Positions 1 through 8,215 of a stretch of 27,202 nucleotides of DNA are shown in pieces. Each line of letters opens with the position of its first letter. Positions within the stretch are counted from its first letter, which is position 1. The notes below the pieces were generated by a model. It was not told the origin of the DNA. It did not search any database and was given only the letters and a program-made list of their open reading frames with translations. The DNA is from JBBKWH01 sp037968855 (lineage in GTDB: Bacteria; Pseudomonadota; Gammaproteobacteria; Pseudomonadales; Moraxellaceae), in contig JBBKWH010000029.1 in NCBI GenBank assembly GCA_037968855.1, positions 1 to 27,202 on the forward strand, given 5' to 3'. The position numbers were made by a program, and so were the translations under genes.

Positions 1-1
1 A

Positions 2-730
2 AGAGTATCAGTAGAGCTTAATCCAGATAACTCTATTTTAACGATCAAAACAGAAGGTTTTGATCCTAAATTTGCATTTAACTTCAATAATTCCTTACTA
101 CAAGAATCAGAAAAATTTATTAATAAAATTTCCCAAACCATTGCTACGGAGCAACTAGGTTTTAGTGAAAAGCAGCTACAAGAAGCAACAAGCCGTCTAA
201 ATGCATCACGACAGGCTTTGCTTAATTATCAAAATACAAATCGTACATTTGATCCTTTGGCAAATGCAGAGTCAGTGAGTAAGCTAGTAGCAGTTTTACA
301 AGCTAGTTTGGCAGACCTTCAAACGCAAGAAAGAACACTGCTCAGTTACTTAAATCCAGATACACCTCAAGCCGTGGCTATTCGTAGTCAAATCACATCG
401 GTTAAGCAACAGATAGAGAATGAAAAAGCTAAACTAACTTCTCAAGATGGTCGACAGTTAAATACACAGGCGGCTCAATTTGAAGAGCTTAAAAGCCAAG
501 CAGAATTTGGCAGCGATTTATATAAGTTAGCTTTAACATCCTTAGAAAAAGCACGGCTTGAAGTGAGTCGTAAAATCAAAACAGTGGTGACTATATCTTC
601 TCCACAGCTTCCACAAGAAGCCATGTACCCGCGTCGCCTATATATTATGATTTCAGCATTCTTATTGCTGTGTGTATTATATGGTGTGCTTCAGTTAACG
701 TTGGCTGTTATTCGTGATCATAAGGATTAA
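2..730 (+). CDS. kpsE: KpsE/CtrB-like capsule polysaccharide co-polymerase, 5' truncated by window edge
   Basis: This is the C-terminal 242 residues of an inner-membrane polysaccharide co-polymerase (PCP-3, KpsE/CtrB/BexC type). Such proteins bridge the KpsMT ABC exporter and the outer-membrane KpsD in ATP-dependent capsule export. The frame is open from base 2, so the gene begins upstream of the window; a TTG at 218 is internal. The visible part has long helical stretches rich in Gln, Glu, Leu and Ala (about residues 60-180), which would form the periplasmic coiled coil. It ends with the family hallmark: a proline-rich segment (SSPQLPQEAMYPRRLYIM), one membrane helix and a short cytoplasmic tail ending IRDHKD. 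The next gene starts 5 bases after the stop, so the two form an operon. Function is assigned from family features; the N-terminal membrane helix is outside the window. Confidence 0.88.
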   Translation, partial: RVSVELNPDNSILTIKTEGFDPKFAFNFNNSLLQESEKFINKISQTIATEQLGFSEKQLQEATSRLNASRQALLNYQNTNRTFDPLANAESVSKLVAVLQASLADLQTQERTLLSYLNPDTPQAVAIRSQITSVKQQIENEKAKLTSQDGRQLNTQAAQFEELKSQAEFGSDLYKLALTSLEKARLEVSRKIKTVVTISSPQLPQEAMYPRRLYIMISAFLLLCVLYGVLQLTLAVIRDHKD

Positions 731-734
731 GGCA

Positions 735-2414
735 ATGATAAAGAAACCCTCACATTACGTACTAGTGGCTTTGCTTTGCCATCAGTCCGTGTATGCAGCC
801 TCAATACTTGATCAAAGTACCATGAGTAGCAGTTTTGATTCTCTAAAAGCGACTGTTGACTCTGCACAAAATCCAGCGCAATCAAAGCCAATTGTGCAAT
901 TACAACCGGCACCTATACAAGGCGTATTGAAGCCCGACACTATGTTTGGTGCGCAGTTATTTCATGGTGCCTTTTCTAGCACGTCAGGCAGTGGATTTAA
1001 TAGTGGTTATATTCTAAATAATGGTGATAATGTACAAATTCGAATGTGGGGCGCTTATGAATTTAGCGGTACGCTTACGATTGACGCACAAGGGAATATT
1101 TTTATTCCTAATGTGGGACCTGTGCATGTTGCTGGTATAGCAAATGGCCAACTACAAACATTGATGGAACAACAAATTCGTCGAGTTTATCGAGCAAACG
1201 TTGGCATTTATGCGGCTTTAGAGCAGGCACAGCCCATCAAAGTTTATGTGACCGGTTTTGTGAGTCAACCGGGTAATTATGGTGGCGTGTCAAATGATTC
1301 GGTATTGGCATATCTAGATCGAGCTGGTGGTGTTGATCCACAATCAGGTAGTTATGTTGATGTTGAAATTCGTCGAGCAGGACGTATCGTTCAAAACATT
1401 AACTTATACGATTTTTTACTTTCCGGAAATTTACAACCATTTAATTTTAAAGACAATGACGTGATTGTTGTCTCTCCAAGGAAGCAAAGCTTTGATGTAA
1501 AAGGGGAGGTTTATAATGCTTATACATTTGAGTTTGATAAACCCAACTTAACAGTCGAGCAAGCTTTAACAGTTGCAAGAATAAAGCCAAGCGCAACACA
1601 TGTGAGTATTAGTCGCAGGCAAGGGACCGAGTATCGTAGTGAGTATTATCCGATTTCACAAGCTGGCGCTATTGAGTTAAATGATGGTGATCAATTAGTC
1701 GTAACCGCAGACCGTTACCAAGGAACGATACAGGTTCGTATAGAGGGTGCTCATGCAGGTGAGCATGCGATTGTATTGCCATATGGGGCTACTTTAGATC
1801 AAGTGCTCAGCCAAATTAAAGCCAATAAGCTTTCAGAGGTTGATTCTATCCAATTGTTTCGCAAGTCAGTTGCCGTTCGTCAAAAAGAAATGCTTAACCT
1901 TTCGCTTGATAAGCTAGAGGAGTCAACGTATTCCGTACGCTCTGCCACGAATGAGGAGGCATCTTTACGCATTAAAGATGCTGAGTTGATTCAAAAATTT
2001 GTTGATCGAGCACGAAAAGTGCTACCACAAGGGCAAGTGGTTTTAGATCAGAAGCAGCTTGATCAGGTTATTCTGGAAAATGGAGATGTTCTTAAGATTC
2101 CAGAAAAAACATCCGTCATTATGATGCATGGGGAGGTGATGTTTCCCAATGCAATCGCATGGCAGAAAAACTTACCCGTTTCAGCTTATATTCAGAAAGT
2201 TGGTGGATATACCCAAGGTTCTGATAAGTCAAAAATTATTTTGATGAGGCAAAATGGTGAAGCAGATTTGGTTAAAGCTGATCATGTGGTTGAGCAAGGT
2301 GATCAGATTATGATTTTGCCAAAGGTATCTACTAAGCGGGTTGAGATTGCACGCGGTGTATCGCAAATTCTTTATCAGATTGCGATTGCTGCTAAAGTGG
2401 TTTTTGGTTTGTAG
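735..2414 (+). CDS. kpsD: KpsD-like polysaccharide export protein with SLBB domains
   Basis: A 559-residue periplasmic/outer-membrane capsule export protein. The ATG at 735 is chosen because it follows the kpsE stop by 4 bases and begins a good signal peptide (MIKKPSHYVLVALLCHQSVYA, cleavage probably after VYA). No lipobox cysteine is seen, unlike Wza; KpsD of group 2 capsules is of similar length. A polysaccharide-export domain lies at about residues 95-155 (GDNVQIRMWG, then GNIFIPNVGPV). SLBB-type beta-grasp repeats follow, the first near VYVTGFVSQPGNYGG and the last near MMHGEVMFPNAIAW. The C-terminus is a hydrophobic or amphipathic helix (about the last 22 residues). Export through the outer membrane together with the KpsE homologue is inferred from the family and from gene adjacency. 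Confidence 0.88.
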   Translation: MIKKPSHYVLVALLCHQSVYAASILDQSTMSSSFDSLKATVDSAQNPAQSKPIVQLQPAPIQGVLKPDTMFGAQLFHGAFSSTSGSGFNSGYILNNGDNVQIRMWGAYEFSGTLTIDAQGNIFIPNVGPVHVAGIANGQLQTLMEQQIRRVYRANVGIYAALEQAQPIKVYVTGFVSQPGNYGGVSNDSVLAYLDRAGGVDPQSGSYVDVEIRRAGRIVQNINLYDFLLSGNLQPFNFKDNDVIVVSPRKQSFDVKGEVYNAYTFEFDKPNLTVEQALTVARIKPSATHVSISRRQGTEYRSEYYPISQAGAIELNDGDQLVVTADRYQGTIQVRIEGAHAGEHAIVLPYGATLDQVLSQIKANKLSEVDSIQLFRKSVAVRQKEMLNLSLDKLEESTYSVRSATNEEASLRIKDAELIQKFVDRARKVLPQGQVVLDQKQLDQVILENGDVLKIPEKTSVIMMHGEVMFPNAIAWQKNLPVSAYIQKVGGYTQGSDKSKIILMRQNGEADLVKADHVVEQGDQIMILPKVSTKRVEIARGVSQILYQIAIAAKVVFGL

Positions 2415-2437
2415 TTTTTGATTTTATCTTTGATTCT

Positions 2438-2441
2438 GGAG
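2438..2441 (+). promoter_or_regulatory. Ribosome binding site GGAG setting the start of the two-domain glycosyltransferase
   Basis: GGAG lies 6 bases before ATG 2448. An in-frame TTG at 2418 would add ten residues but has no comparable site, so 2448 is preferred. Confidence 0.6.
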
Positions 2442-2447
2442 TTTATT

Positions 2448-4883
2448 ATGGCGCGTACATTGGTACTGTCTAAGCAAAATAGTCAGTTTTGCAAGTCTAT
2501 TGAAGCTGTGATTTCTTCGCTTGGTTACGTAGTATATAAAAGCGAGCATGATTTTGCAAAGGTTATGCAGCTAGTGGATTTTGTTAAAGAGAATGCAATA
2601 GATCAGGTACTAATGCCAAATCCGTATGGTAATAATAAAAGATTAACATGTTATAAAAAATTAAAAGAGTGTCAAATAAAAGTAGTTGCAAGTGATCGGG
2701 GTGCATTGCCAGATAGCTGGTTCTTTGACAAAGGGTTTAACTTTGATTCGGAAAGTTATTTACCTAATGAGTGGGATAAAATGCTTTGCTCAGATCAGCA
2801 AGAGAAAGTAGATCAATATATCCGTCAATTAAAAAGGGGTGATTCTGCTTTAGAAAAGCAAGGTGATAGATTCGGTGCAGTTCAAGCCAAGAGGCTTTTG
2901 GGTATAGATCCAAATAAAAAAGTGATTTTCGTTCCGTTACAAAGGCCAACGGATACTGTTATTAAGTATTTTTCAGATCCAATAGGTTCTATCGAGAATT
3001 TTATTGAGCTGCTCGTCGCTGTTGAAAAAAAAATTAATGCAGAATCTAATGATTGGGTTTTTTTGCTAAAAAAACATCCACTTGAAACAGCTTATTTTGC
3101 ATTTGATTCGGAAAATATTGGTTACGTAACAGACTCAACAAATTTTTATGATTTAATTGAAATGTCTGATGCCGTATTATTGATTAATTCTGGTGTTGGC
3201 TTGAATGCGCTAGCTTTTGAGAAAAAAGTGATTTGTGTTGGACAGTCATTCTATGCCCATTCAGGTCTAGCTATACATGCAAAAAATGCAGATGAAGTGG
3301 TTCGGTGTTTATACTCGACTGATTTAAATCCAGATTATTTAAAGATAAGTCGATTTTTTTATCACCTTATAACTAATGTGTATTCGTTTGGAGAATTTAT
3401 TACTGAGTTAGTTGCTCAAAAGGACGGAGCGTATAGAAATGAAACAAAAAAAATTAGATTTTATCAGGTTTGCTGGTTAGGTGAAAAAATTTCAGTTAAA
3501 ACTAAGCGTATTTTAGTCGTTTCGCCATTGATTCCTTACCCAATTTATAGAGGTAATCAGGCCAGGGTCGATGGTGTTGTTAGATGGTTAATAAAAAATA
3601 ACTATATTGTTGATATGGTTGTTTTAAATACAAGTTTCTCTAATGAAAAAAGCATTGATTTAAAGAATAAATTGTTGGGCTCTTATGTGGGTATTAATGA
3701 AATTCATGTGTTGAAAGATCCATCTCTAAACAAAGATTTTATTTCGAATAAAATGAAGCCATATAGTAGCTTAAAGGCAAAAGATATTATCTCTGGTGCA
3801 AAGTTTATTCATGATGACGTTATAAAAAATAAAAAAAGAGAGGAACTTGTAAGAAAGATTATTGCTGATAAGGTTTCAGAGGTTAAGAAAGATTCTGTTA
3901 TATATAAAAGCTATTTTGAATATTTCTTTAAAAAAATTAAAGAGGAAATTGCAGGTAATGGAGATAACGTAGTTAATGAAAAAAGTTGTCCATCGAAAAT
4001 GGTTAATCTAGTTAATAACTTGTGTGATAAAAATAAATATGACTATTTGCTTCTAAATTATGTTAAGACGTCTGGTTGTATTCCCGAGAGTTTTCAAGGC
4101 AAGGTTATCATTGATACTCATGATTATCAGTCGCAATTCTTGGAGGAAGATCAGCAGGTTAATAAGAAAAATTTGCACGTTAACTTAGAAAAATATAGAG
4201 CTAGTGAGCATTCTTGGTTAAAGAAAGCTGATGTATTAATTTCTATTAATCCCGATGAACAGGTCATTTTTAAAAAAATTGTTGGTACCAATGCGATTGT
4301 AAAAACAATTCCAGCATTTTTTCCTGTTGATGATTTAGCAAGACCCAGATTTTGGCGCTATAATTTTGATGTACTGTATGTTGGATCTATATCGAATTTT
4401 AATGTCGGTGGCTTAAAATGGTTTTTAGAGGATGTATTACCTATAGTCACAAGAGTAATGCCTGATATCCGTATTGCGATTGCAGGTAATGTTGGTCGAT
4501 CTAAGGAAATAGATTGGCAAAAATATTCAAAAAATATTACTGTGTTAGGCCGAGTGTCTGATTTAGCAGGGCTTTATATTTCTTCATTATGTTGTATTGC
4601 ACCTATTTTAGGAGGAGCTGGGATGAAGATTAAAGTTGTGGAGGCTTTGTCTTATTCTAAGGCTGTGATTGCAACTGAAAAAGCCTTAGAAGGTATTAAT
4701 ACTGATCATTATAAAGCCGCATTATCAGTTAATACTGAAAGAGAGTTTGCTGAAGCACTTATGGATGTTGTGGGAAATCCAAAAATTAGAATTATGCTAG
4801 AGGAAGGTGCAAAAAACCTTTATCAAAAAGAGCATTCGGAAGCAGCATTAGATGAAAATCTAAAGATGGTTTTTTCAGTATAA
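2448..4883 (+). CDS. Two-domain capsule glycosyltransferase: KpsC/KpsS-like N-terminus plus GT4 C-terminus
   Basis: An 811-residue protein that probably adds sugars to the capsule repeat at the inner face of the inner membrane. No signal peptide or membrane helix is apparent. The N-terminal part (about 1-320) resembles the capsule-synthesis superfamily (PF05159-like, KpsC/KpsS fold): IFVPLQRPTDTVI, a Lys-His-Pro motif (LLKKHPLE, about residue 206) and INSGVGLNALAF. The C-terminal part (about 353-805) looks like a GT4 (GT-B) transferase: a nucleotide-sugar fold start (RILVVSPLIPYPIYRGNQAR), VLYVGSISNFNVGGLKWF, and the donor-binding region GGAGMKIKVVEALSYSKAVI. A lysine-rich, probably helical insert lies at about 440-550 inside the GT4 half. 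The coding sequence is much more AT-rich than lepA downstream, which suggests a transferred serotype cassette. Donor and acceptor sugars cannot be read from sequence. Confidence 0.72.
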   Translation: MARTLVLSKQNSQFCKSIEAVISSLGYVVYKSEHDFAKVMQLVDFVKENAIDQVLMPNPYGNNKRLTCYKKLKECQIKVVASDRGALPDSWFFDKGFNFDSESYLPNEWDKMLCSDQQEKVDQYIRQLKRGDSALEKQGDRFGAVQAKRLLGIDPNKKVIFVPLQRPTDTVIKYFSDPIGSIENFIELLVAVEKKINAESNDWVFLLKKHPLETAYFAFDSENIGYVTDSTNFYDLIEMSDAVLLINSGVGLNALAFEKKVICVGQSFYAHSGLAIHAKNADEVVRCLYSTDLNPDYLKISRFFYHLITNVYSFGEFITELVAQKDGAYRNETKKIRFYQVCWLGEKISVKTKRILVVSPLIPYPIYRGNQARVDGVVRWLIKNNYIVDMVVLNTSFSNEKSIDLKNKLLGSYVGINEIHVLKDPSLNKDFISNKMKPYSSLKAKDIISGAKFIHDDVIKNKKREELVRKIIADKVSEVKKDSVIYKSYFEYFFKKIKEEIAGNGDNVVNEKSCPSKMVNLVNNLCDKNKYDYLLLNYVKTSGCIPESFQGKVIIDTHDYQSQFLEEDQQVNKKNLHVNLEKYRASEHSWLKKADVLISINPDEQVIFKKIVGTNAIVKTIPAFFPVDDLARPRFWRYNFDVLYVGSISNFNVGGLKWFLEDVLPIVTRVMPDIRIAIAGNVGRSKEIDWQKYSKNITVLGRVSDLAGLYISSLCCIAPILGGAGMKIKVVEALSYSKAVIATEKALEGINTDHYKAALSVNTEREFAEALMDVVGNPKIRIMLEEGAKNLYQKEHSEAALDENLKMVFSV

Positions 4884-4893
4884 GGGTAATACT

Positions 4894-5586
4894 ATGAAAA
4901 TAGGGTCATGGGTAGCATATAAAGATTGTAACGTAGACGATTTAATCGAAAGCGGGAGTGTTGTCTCAAAAAGTGCATTAATTCATCCCAGCTTAATGCT
5001 TTGTCATCCAATTCATCTATCGCCTAGGTGTCAGATTAAAAACGATGTTCGTATTGATAAATTTAGCTTTATCAATTGGGATACCGTCTTATATCCCAAC
5101 GTAAATATGGGTGCATATTGTTCAATTGGTAGAGGTGTTCAGATTGGATTGGCAAAACACCCAGTAAATTGGTTAAGTACACATACTTTTCAATATAATG
5201 CTGGATGGTTTCCAAACTTAGAGGGCTATCCAGATATTGAGAGGAAAACCCCTCATCGACATCATATGAGAACAGTCATTGGTTCGGATGTTTGGATCGG
5301 TAATAACGCTCTAATTGTCTCTGGTATTAAAATTGGTAATGGAGCTATTATTGGTGCGGGTGCTGTGGTTTCAAAGGATATTCCAGATTATGCTATTGCT
5401 GTAGGTGTGCCGGCAAAGGTAATTAGATATCGATTTGATGAGCAGACTATAGCACGACTATTACAGTCGAAGTGGTGGCTGAAAAATCCTAAAGAGTTAG
5501 ACGGTATTAATTTTTCTGATATTGAGGCCGCTTTATTAGAACTAGAGCGTAGATCCCCAAATTTGAAAAGTGATAGAAATGATTGA
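4894..5586 (+). CDS. CatB-like hexapeptide-repeat acetyltransferase
   Basis: A 230-residue left-handed beta-helix (hexapeptide) acyltransferase, probably using acetyl-CoA to O-acetylate a capsule sugar in the cytoplasm. Hexapeptide ladder segments appear at about 25-90, and the C-terminal run IGSDVWIGNNALIVSGIKIG is followed by NGAIIGAGAVVSKDIPDYAI and VGVPAKVI, typical of xenobiotic/virginiamycin (CatB-type) acetyltransferases. The segment IGLAKHPVNWLSTH includes candidate catalytic histidines. The C-terminal helix (RFDEQTIARLLQSKWW) is also family-like. The gene starts 10 bases after the glycosyltransferase stop, with AAGGG just upstream, so the two are cotranscribed and the transcript ends at the terminator that follows. 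Drug acetylation is unlikely given the capsule context, but the substrate is inferred. Confidence 0.82.
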   Translation: MKIGSWVAYKDCNVDDLIESGSVVSKSALIHPSLMLCHPIHLSPRCQIKNDVRIDKFSFINWDTVLYPNVNMGAYCSIGRGVQIGLAKHPVNWLSTHTFQYNAGWFPNLEGYPDIERKTPHRHHMRTVIGSDVWIGNNALIVSGIKIGNGAIIGAGAVVSKDIPDYAIAVGVPAKVIRYRFDEQTIARLLQSKWWLKNPKELDGINFSDIEAALLELERRSPNLKSDRND

Positions 5587-5591
5587 TATAC

Positions 5592-5622
5592 AGCAGACAG
5601 TGATCTAACTGTCTGCTTTTTT
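5592..5622 (+). terminator. Rho-independent terminator after the acetyltransferase
   Basis: A perfect 10-bp stem (AGCAGACAGT with ACTGTCTGCT) closes a 6-base loop, and a run of six T at 5617-5622 follows. It lies between convergent genes. No T-run is present for the opposite strand, so it serves the plus-strand capsule transcript. Confidence 0.9.
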
Positions 5623-5629
5623 ATATAAT

Positions 5630-6802
5630 TTAACTTTGTGTGATTTTAGCTATTTTCTCAATTTTGTCTTTTGTACGTTTTAGTTCTTCTTCAAGCTTTA
5701 ATATCTGCTTTTTAATGGGTATCAGATTATGATTTTCCCAAGACATATGGGCTCTGATATAGGGTTTTTCGTTAGGGATTAAGTGATCCCTGCTTTCAAC
5801 TGCAAATATTGATTGATGAGTCACATTTGTAACATTTTTTTTTCGTATTAATATGCCAACAATACTGGTAGGAACTGGTGATATCTCCTTAGGTGTGACA
5901 ACTAAAGCAGTTTTTTCTGTTGGGGTGATATTTTCGGTTATAGAGTTAAAGGTTAAGTCGTGTGTTATTTCGATAGGTTGAAGAAGCTCTGAAACTGTTT
6001 TTAGATGAGAGAAAGGTTTAACTATGTGCTGTTGTTTGTTTTTTATTTCAAGTAATGAGTAGCCATCACTCCATGCTGATATAGCCACTATCTCATAATC
6101 TAAAAAAAACTCTTCAATAATTTCAGTGGAGTCAATTTTTGAAATTGAATCACAGTAAACAGAATTTTGTTTAATTGATATATTTCCGAATTTTAAATCA
6201 GATACACTTTTGTATATGTATTCTAAATTATGGTTTTGGATTTTATCCGTTTTTTCGAAAGGATTTTTTATATAGTCGTAATATAAGTTAATTCCTAGTT
6301 GATGCATCATTGCTTCATGTAGATGTCTTGGATGTGGCATAAGGTTACATAAGTCATTTTTTTCAATACCATTAGTAAAGCCAGCTACATCAATTAGTCT
6401 GAAGTTATATTTCATACAGTTTTGGAGATGCATGAGATTGATCTGATCGATTAGATCTTTTGATTCTATATGTGGGGCATAGGTGTTTATTGGTAGAATG
6501 AGAACATAAATATTTGAGTTAATGTTGTTTAGTATTCTGTAATAGTCATCTATTTGTTTTTTCATTTGCTCAAATGGTATATTCATTTGATGCATATTAA
6601 ATGAGTCATTAACATTTGATTCTGTTACGATCAAGTCTGCGTTGGCTATTTTTTCAGCATTAATAATGGTTTCCGTTAGGTTTTGTATACATGATGTTCC
6701 TCCAAGACCTAAGCGTTGAACGTTAAAATTCGTCTCAAGTCCTGAAGCAATTCCGTATTGTAAAACAGAGTTACTACCACCCAAAAGAATACAGTTTTGC
6801 AT
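5630..6802 (-). CDS. SGNH/GDSL hydrolase-like protein with beta-rich tail and C-terminal coiled coil
   Basis: A 390-residue protein whose exact family I do not recognise. The N-terminal 180 residues match the SGNH esterase/acyltransferase layout: candidate nucleophile in ILLGGSNSVLQYG (Ser about 10), a block-II glycine in LGLGG, TESNVND at about 60-66 as block III, and MPHPRHLHE near 155-165 as block V with the catalytic His. About 185-350 looks beta-rich. The last 35 residues (KKQILKLEEELKRTKDKIEK) look like a coiled coil. No signal peptide is visible. ATG at 6802 is chosen; a GTG directly before it (6805) is equally in frame, and GAGG precedes both. The gene is convergent to the acetyltransferase and lies 37 bases after manB. 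A role in adding or removing acyl groups on capsule sugar is an inference. It is AT-rich like the glycosyltransferase gene. Confidence 0.6.
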   Translation of the reverse strand: MQNCILLGGSNSVLQYGIASGLETNFNVQRLGLGGTSCIQNLTETIINAEKIANADLIVTESNVNDSFNMHQMNIPFEQMKKQIDDYYRILNNINSNIYVLILPINTYAPHIESKDLIDQINLMHLQNCMKYNFRLIDVAGFTNGIEKNDLCNLMPHPRHLHEAMMHQLGINLYYDYIKNPFEKTDKIQNHNLEYIYKSVSDLKFGNISIKQNSVYCDSISKIDSTEIIEEFFLDYEIVAISAWSDGYSLLEIKNKQQHIVKPFSHLKTVSELLQPIEITHDLTFNSITENITPTEKTALVVTPKEISPVPTSIVGILIRKKNVTNVTHQSIFAVESRDHLIPNEKPYIRAHMSWENHNLIPIKKQILKLEEELKRTKDKIEKIAKITQS

Positions 6803-6842
6803 CACTAAGATACCTCAAAATGAGAGTGCTAGTCGGCTGACT

Positions 6843-8213
6843 TTATGAGTTAGATAAGAGGTTCATGAAAACACCAAGCTGATTATTAACAAGAACTTGT
6901 GAATTTTTTCCACAAGCTTCAATATTTAATCTCAATAACGGCTCAGTATTAGAAGCTCTTAAGTTAAAGCGCCAATCACCAAAATCAGCACTTACGCCAT
7001 CTGTACGATCAATCTGAGGATTTGAATGCGCAAAGTGTGCCAAAATTTTCTCAATCGTCGATTGGCTATCAGCAACAGTAAAGTTAATCTCACCACTACA
7101 AGGAAACATTTTCATTCGATCACGCATTAAGTCTGAAAGTGATTGATTTCGTTGAGATAGTAGTTCAATCACTAGTAGCCAAGGGATCATTCCACTATCA
7201 CAGTATGCAAAATCTCTAAAATAGTGATGCGCACTCATTTCACCACCGTAGATGGCATTTTCAAGTCGCATGCGCTCTTTAATAAAGGCATGACCAGTTT
7301 TACTTTGAATCGCATGCCCACCGGATTTTTCTACCATATCAATGGTATTCCACGTTAAACGAGGATCATGAATGATTTTTTCGCCTGGGTTTTTGATTAA
7401 AAAAGCTTCAGCCAATAATCCGACAATATAATAACCTTCAATAAATTCGCCATGCTCATCAAACAAAAAACAGCGATCAAAGTCGCCATCCCATGCAATA
7501 CCCATGTCAGCTTTGTGGGCAATGACTGCATCAGCTGTCGCACTACGGTTTTCGGGCAGTAATGGGTTGGGAATGCCATTCGGGAATGTACCATCAGCAT
7601 CATGATGGATTTTAATGAAGGTAACAGGCATTTGAGCCGCGATAAAACGCTGTTCTAGTGCATCAATGACATGACCCGCAGCACCATTACCGGCATTGAC
7701 GACGAGCTTAAGTGGACGGATTTTTGATGGGTCAATGTAGCCCATCAAATGTGAAATATAATCATCTAAGATGGATTGATGGATCAATGTGCCTTTTTTA
7801 GTGGATTCAATAAAATCCCCTGATCGTACTAGAGCCTCAATATCATTGAGTCCGCTATCGCCACTAATGGGCTGTGCATTTTTTTTGACCAGCTTCATGC
7901 CATTATAATCCTTTGGATTATGGCTGGCGGTTACTTCTATGCCACCATCAACGTCTAAGTGAAATGCAGCAAAGTAGACTTCTTCTGTGCCTGTCATGCC
8001 AATGTCGATCACATCAACCCCCGCATCCATCAGGCCTTGGGACAGTGCTTGCTTTAGCGATGGACTGCTTAAGCGTATATCACAGCCAACAACTACGGAT
8101 CGTGGTTGCAGTAACTGGCCGTAAGCACGGCCTATTTTATAGGAAATGTCTTCGTTGAGTTGATCACCTAGACGTCCACGGATGTCATAGGCTTTAAAGC
8201 ATGCAAGTGTCAT
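6843..8213 (-). CDS. manB: Phosphomannomutase/phosphoglucomutase
   Basis: A 456-residue alpha-D-phosphohexomutase that converts mannose-6-phosphate to mannose-1-phosphate for GDP-mannose synthesis (AlgC/ManB family, cytoplasmic). All four signatures are present: the phosphoserine loop TASHNPKDYNGMK, the metal loop DGDFDRC, the sugar-binding loop GGEMSAHHYF and the phosphate-binding loop RASNTEPLLRLN. The length is typical. ATG 8213 (MTLACFKAYDIRG) is preferred; a GTG at 8222 would add three residues and overlap manC. The start lies 2 bases after the manC stop, so the two are translationally linked and supply the same pathway. Dual phosphoglucomutase activity, as in AlgC, is possible and cannot be excluded from sequence. 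Confidence 0.93.
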   Translation of the reverse strand: MTLACFKAYDIRGRLGDQLNEDISYKIGRAYGQLLQPRSVVVGCDIRLSSPSLKQALSQGLMDAGVDVIDIGMTGTEEVYFAAFHLDVDGGIEVTASHNPKDYNGMKLVKKNAQPISGDSGLNDIEALVRSGDFIESTKKGTLIHQSILDDYISHLMGYIDPSKIRPLKLVVNAGNGAAGHVIDALEQRFIAAQMPVTFIKIHHDADGTFPNGIPNPLLPENRSATADAVIAHKADMGIAWDGDFDRCFLFDEHGEFIEGYYIVGLLAEAFLIKNPGEKIIHDPRLTWNTIDMVEKSGGHAIQSKTGHAFIKERMRLENAIYGGEMSAHHYFRDFAYCDSGMIPWLLVIELLSQRNQSLSDLMRDRMKMFPCSGEINFTVADSQSTIEKILAHFAHSNPQIDRTDGVSADFGDWRFNLRASNTEPLLRLNIEACGKNSQVLVNNQLGVFMNLLSNS

Positions 8214-8215
8214 GA

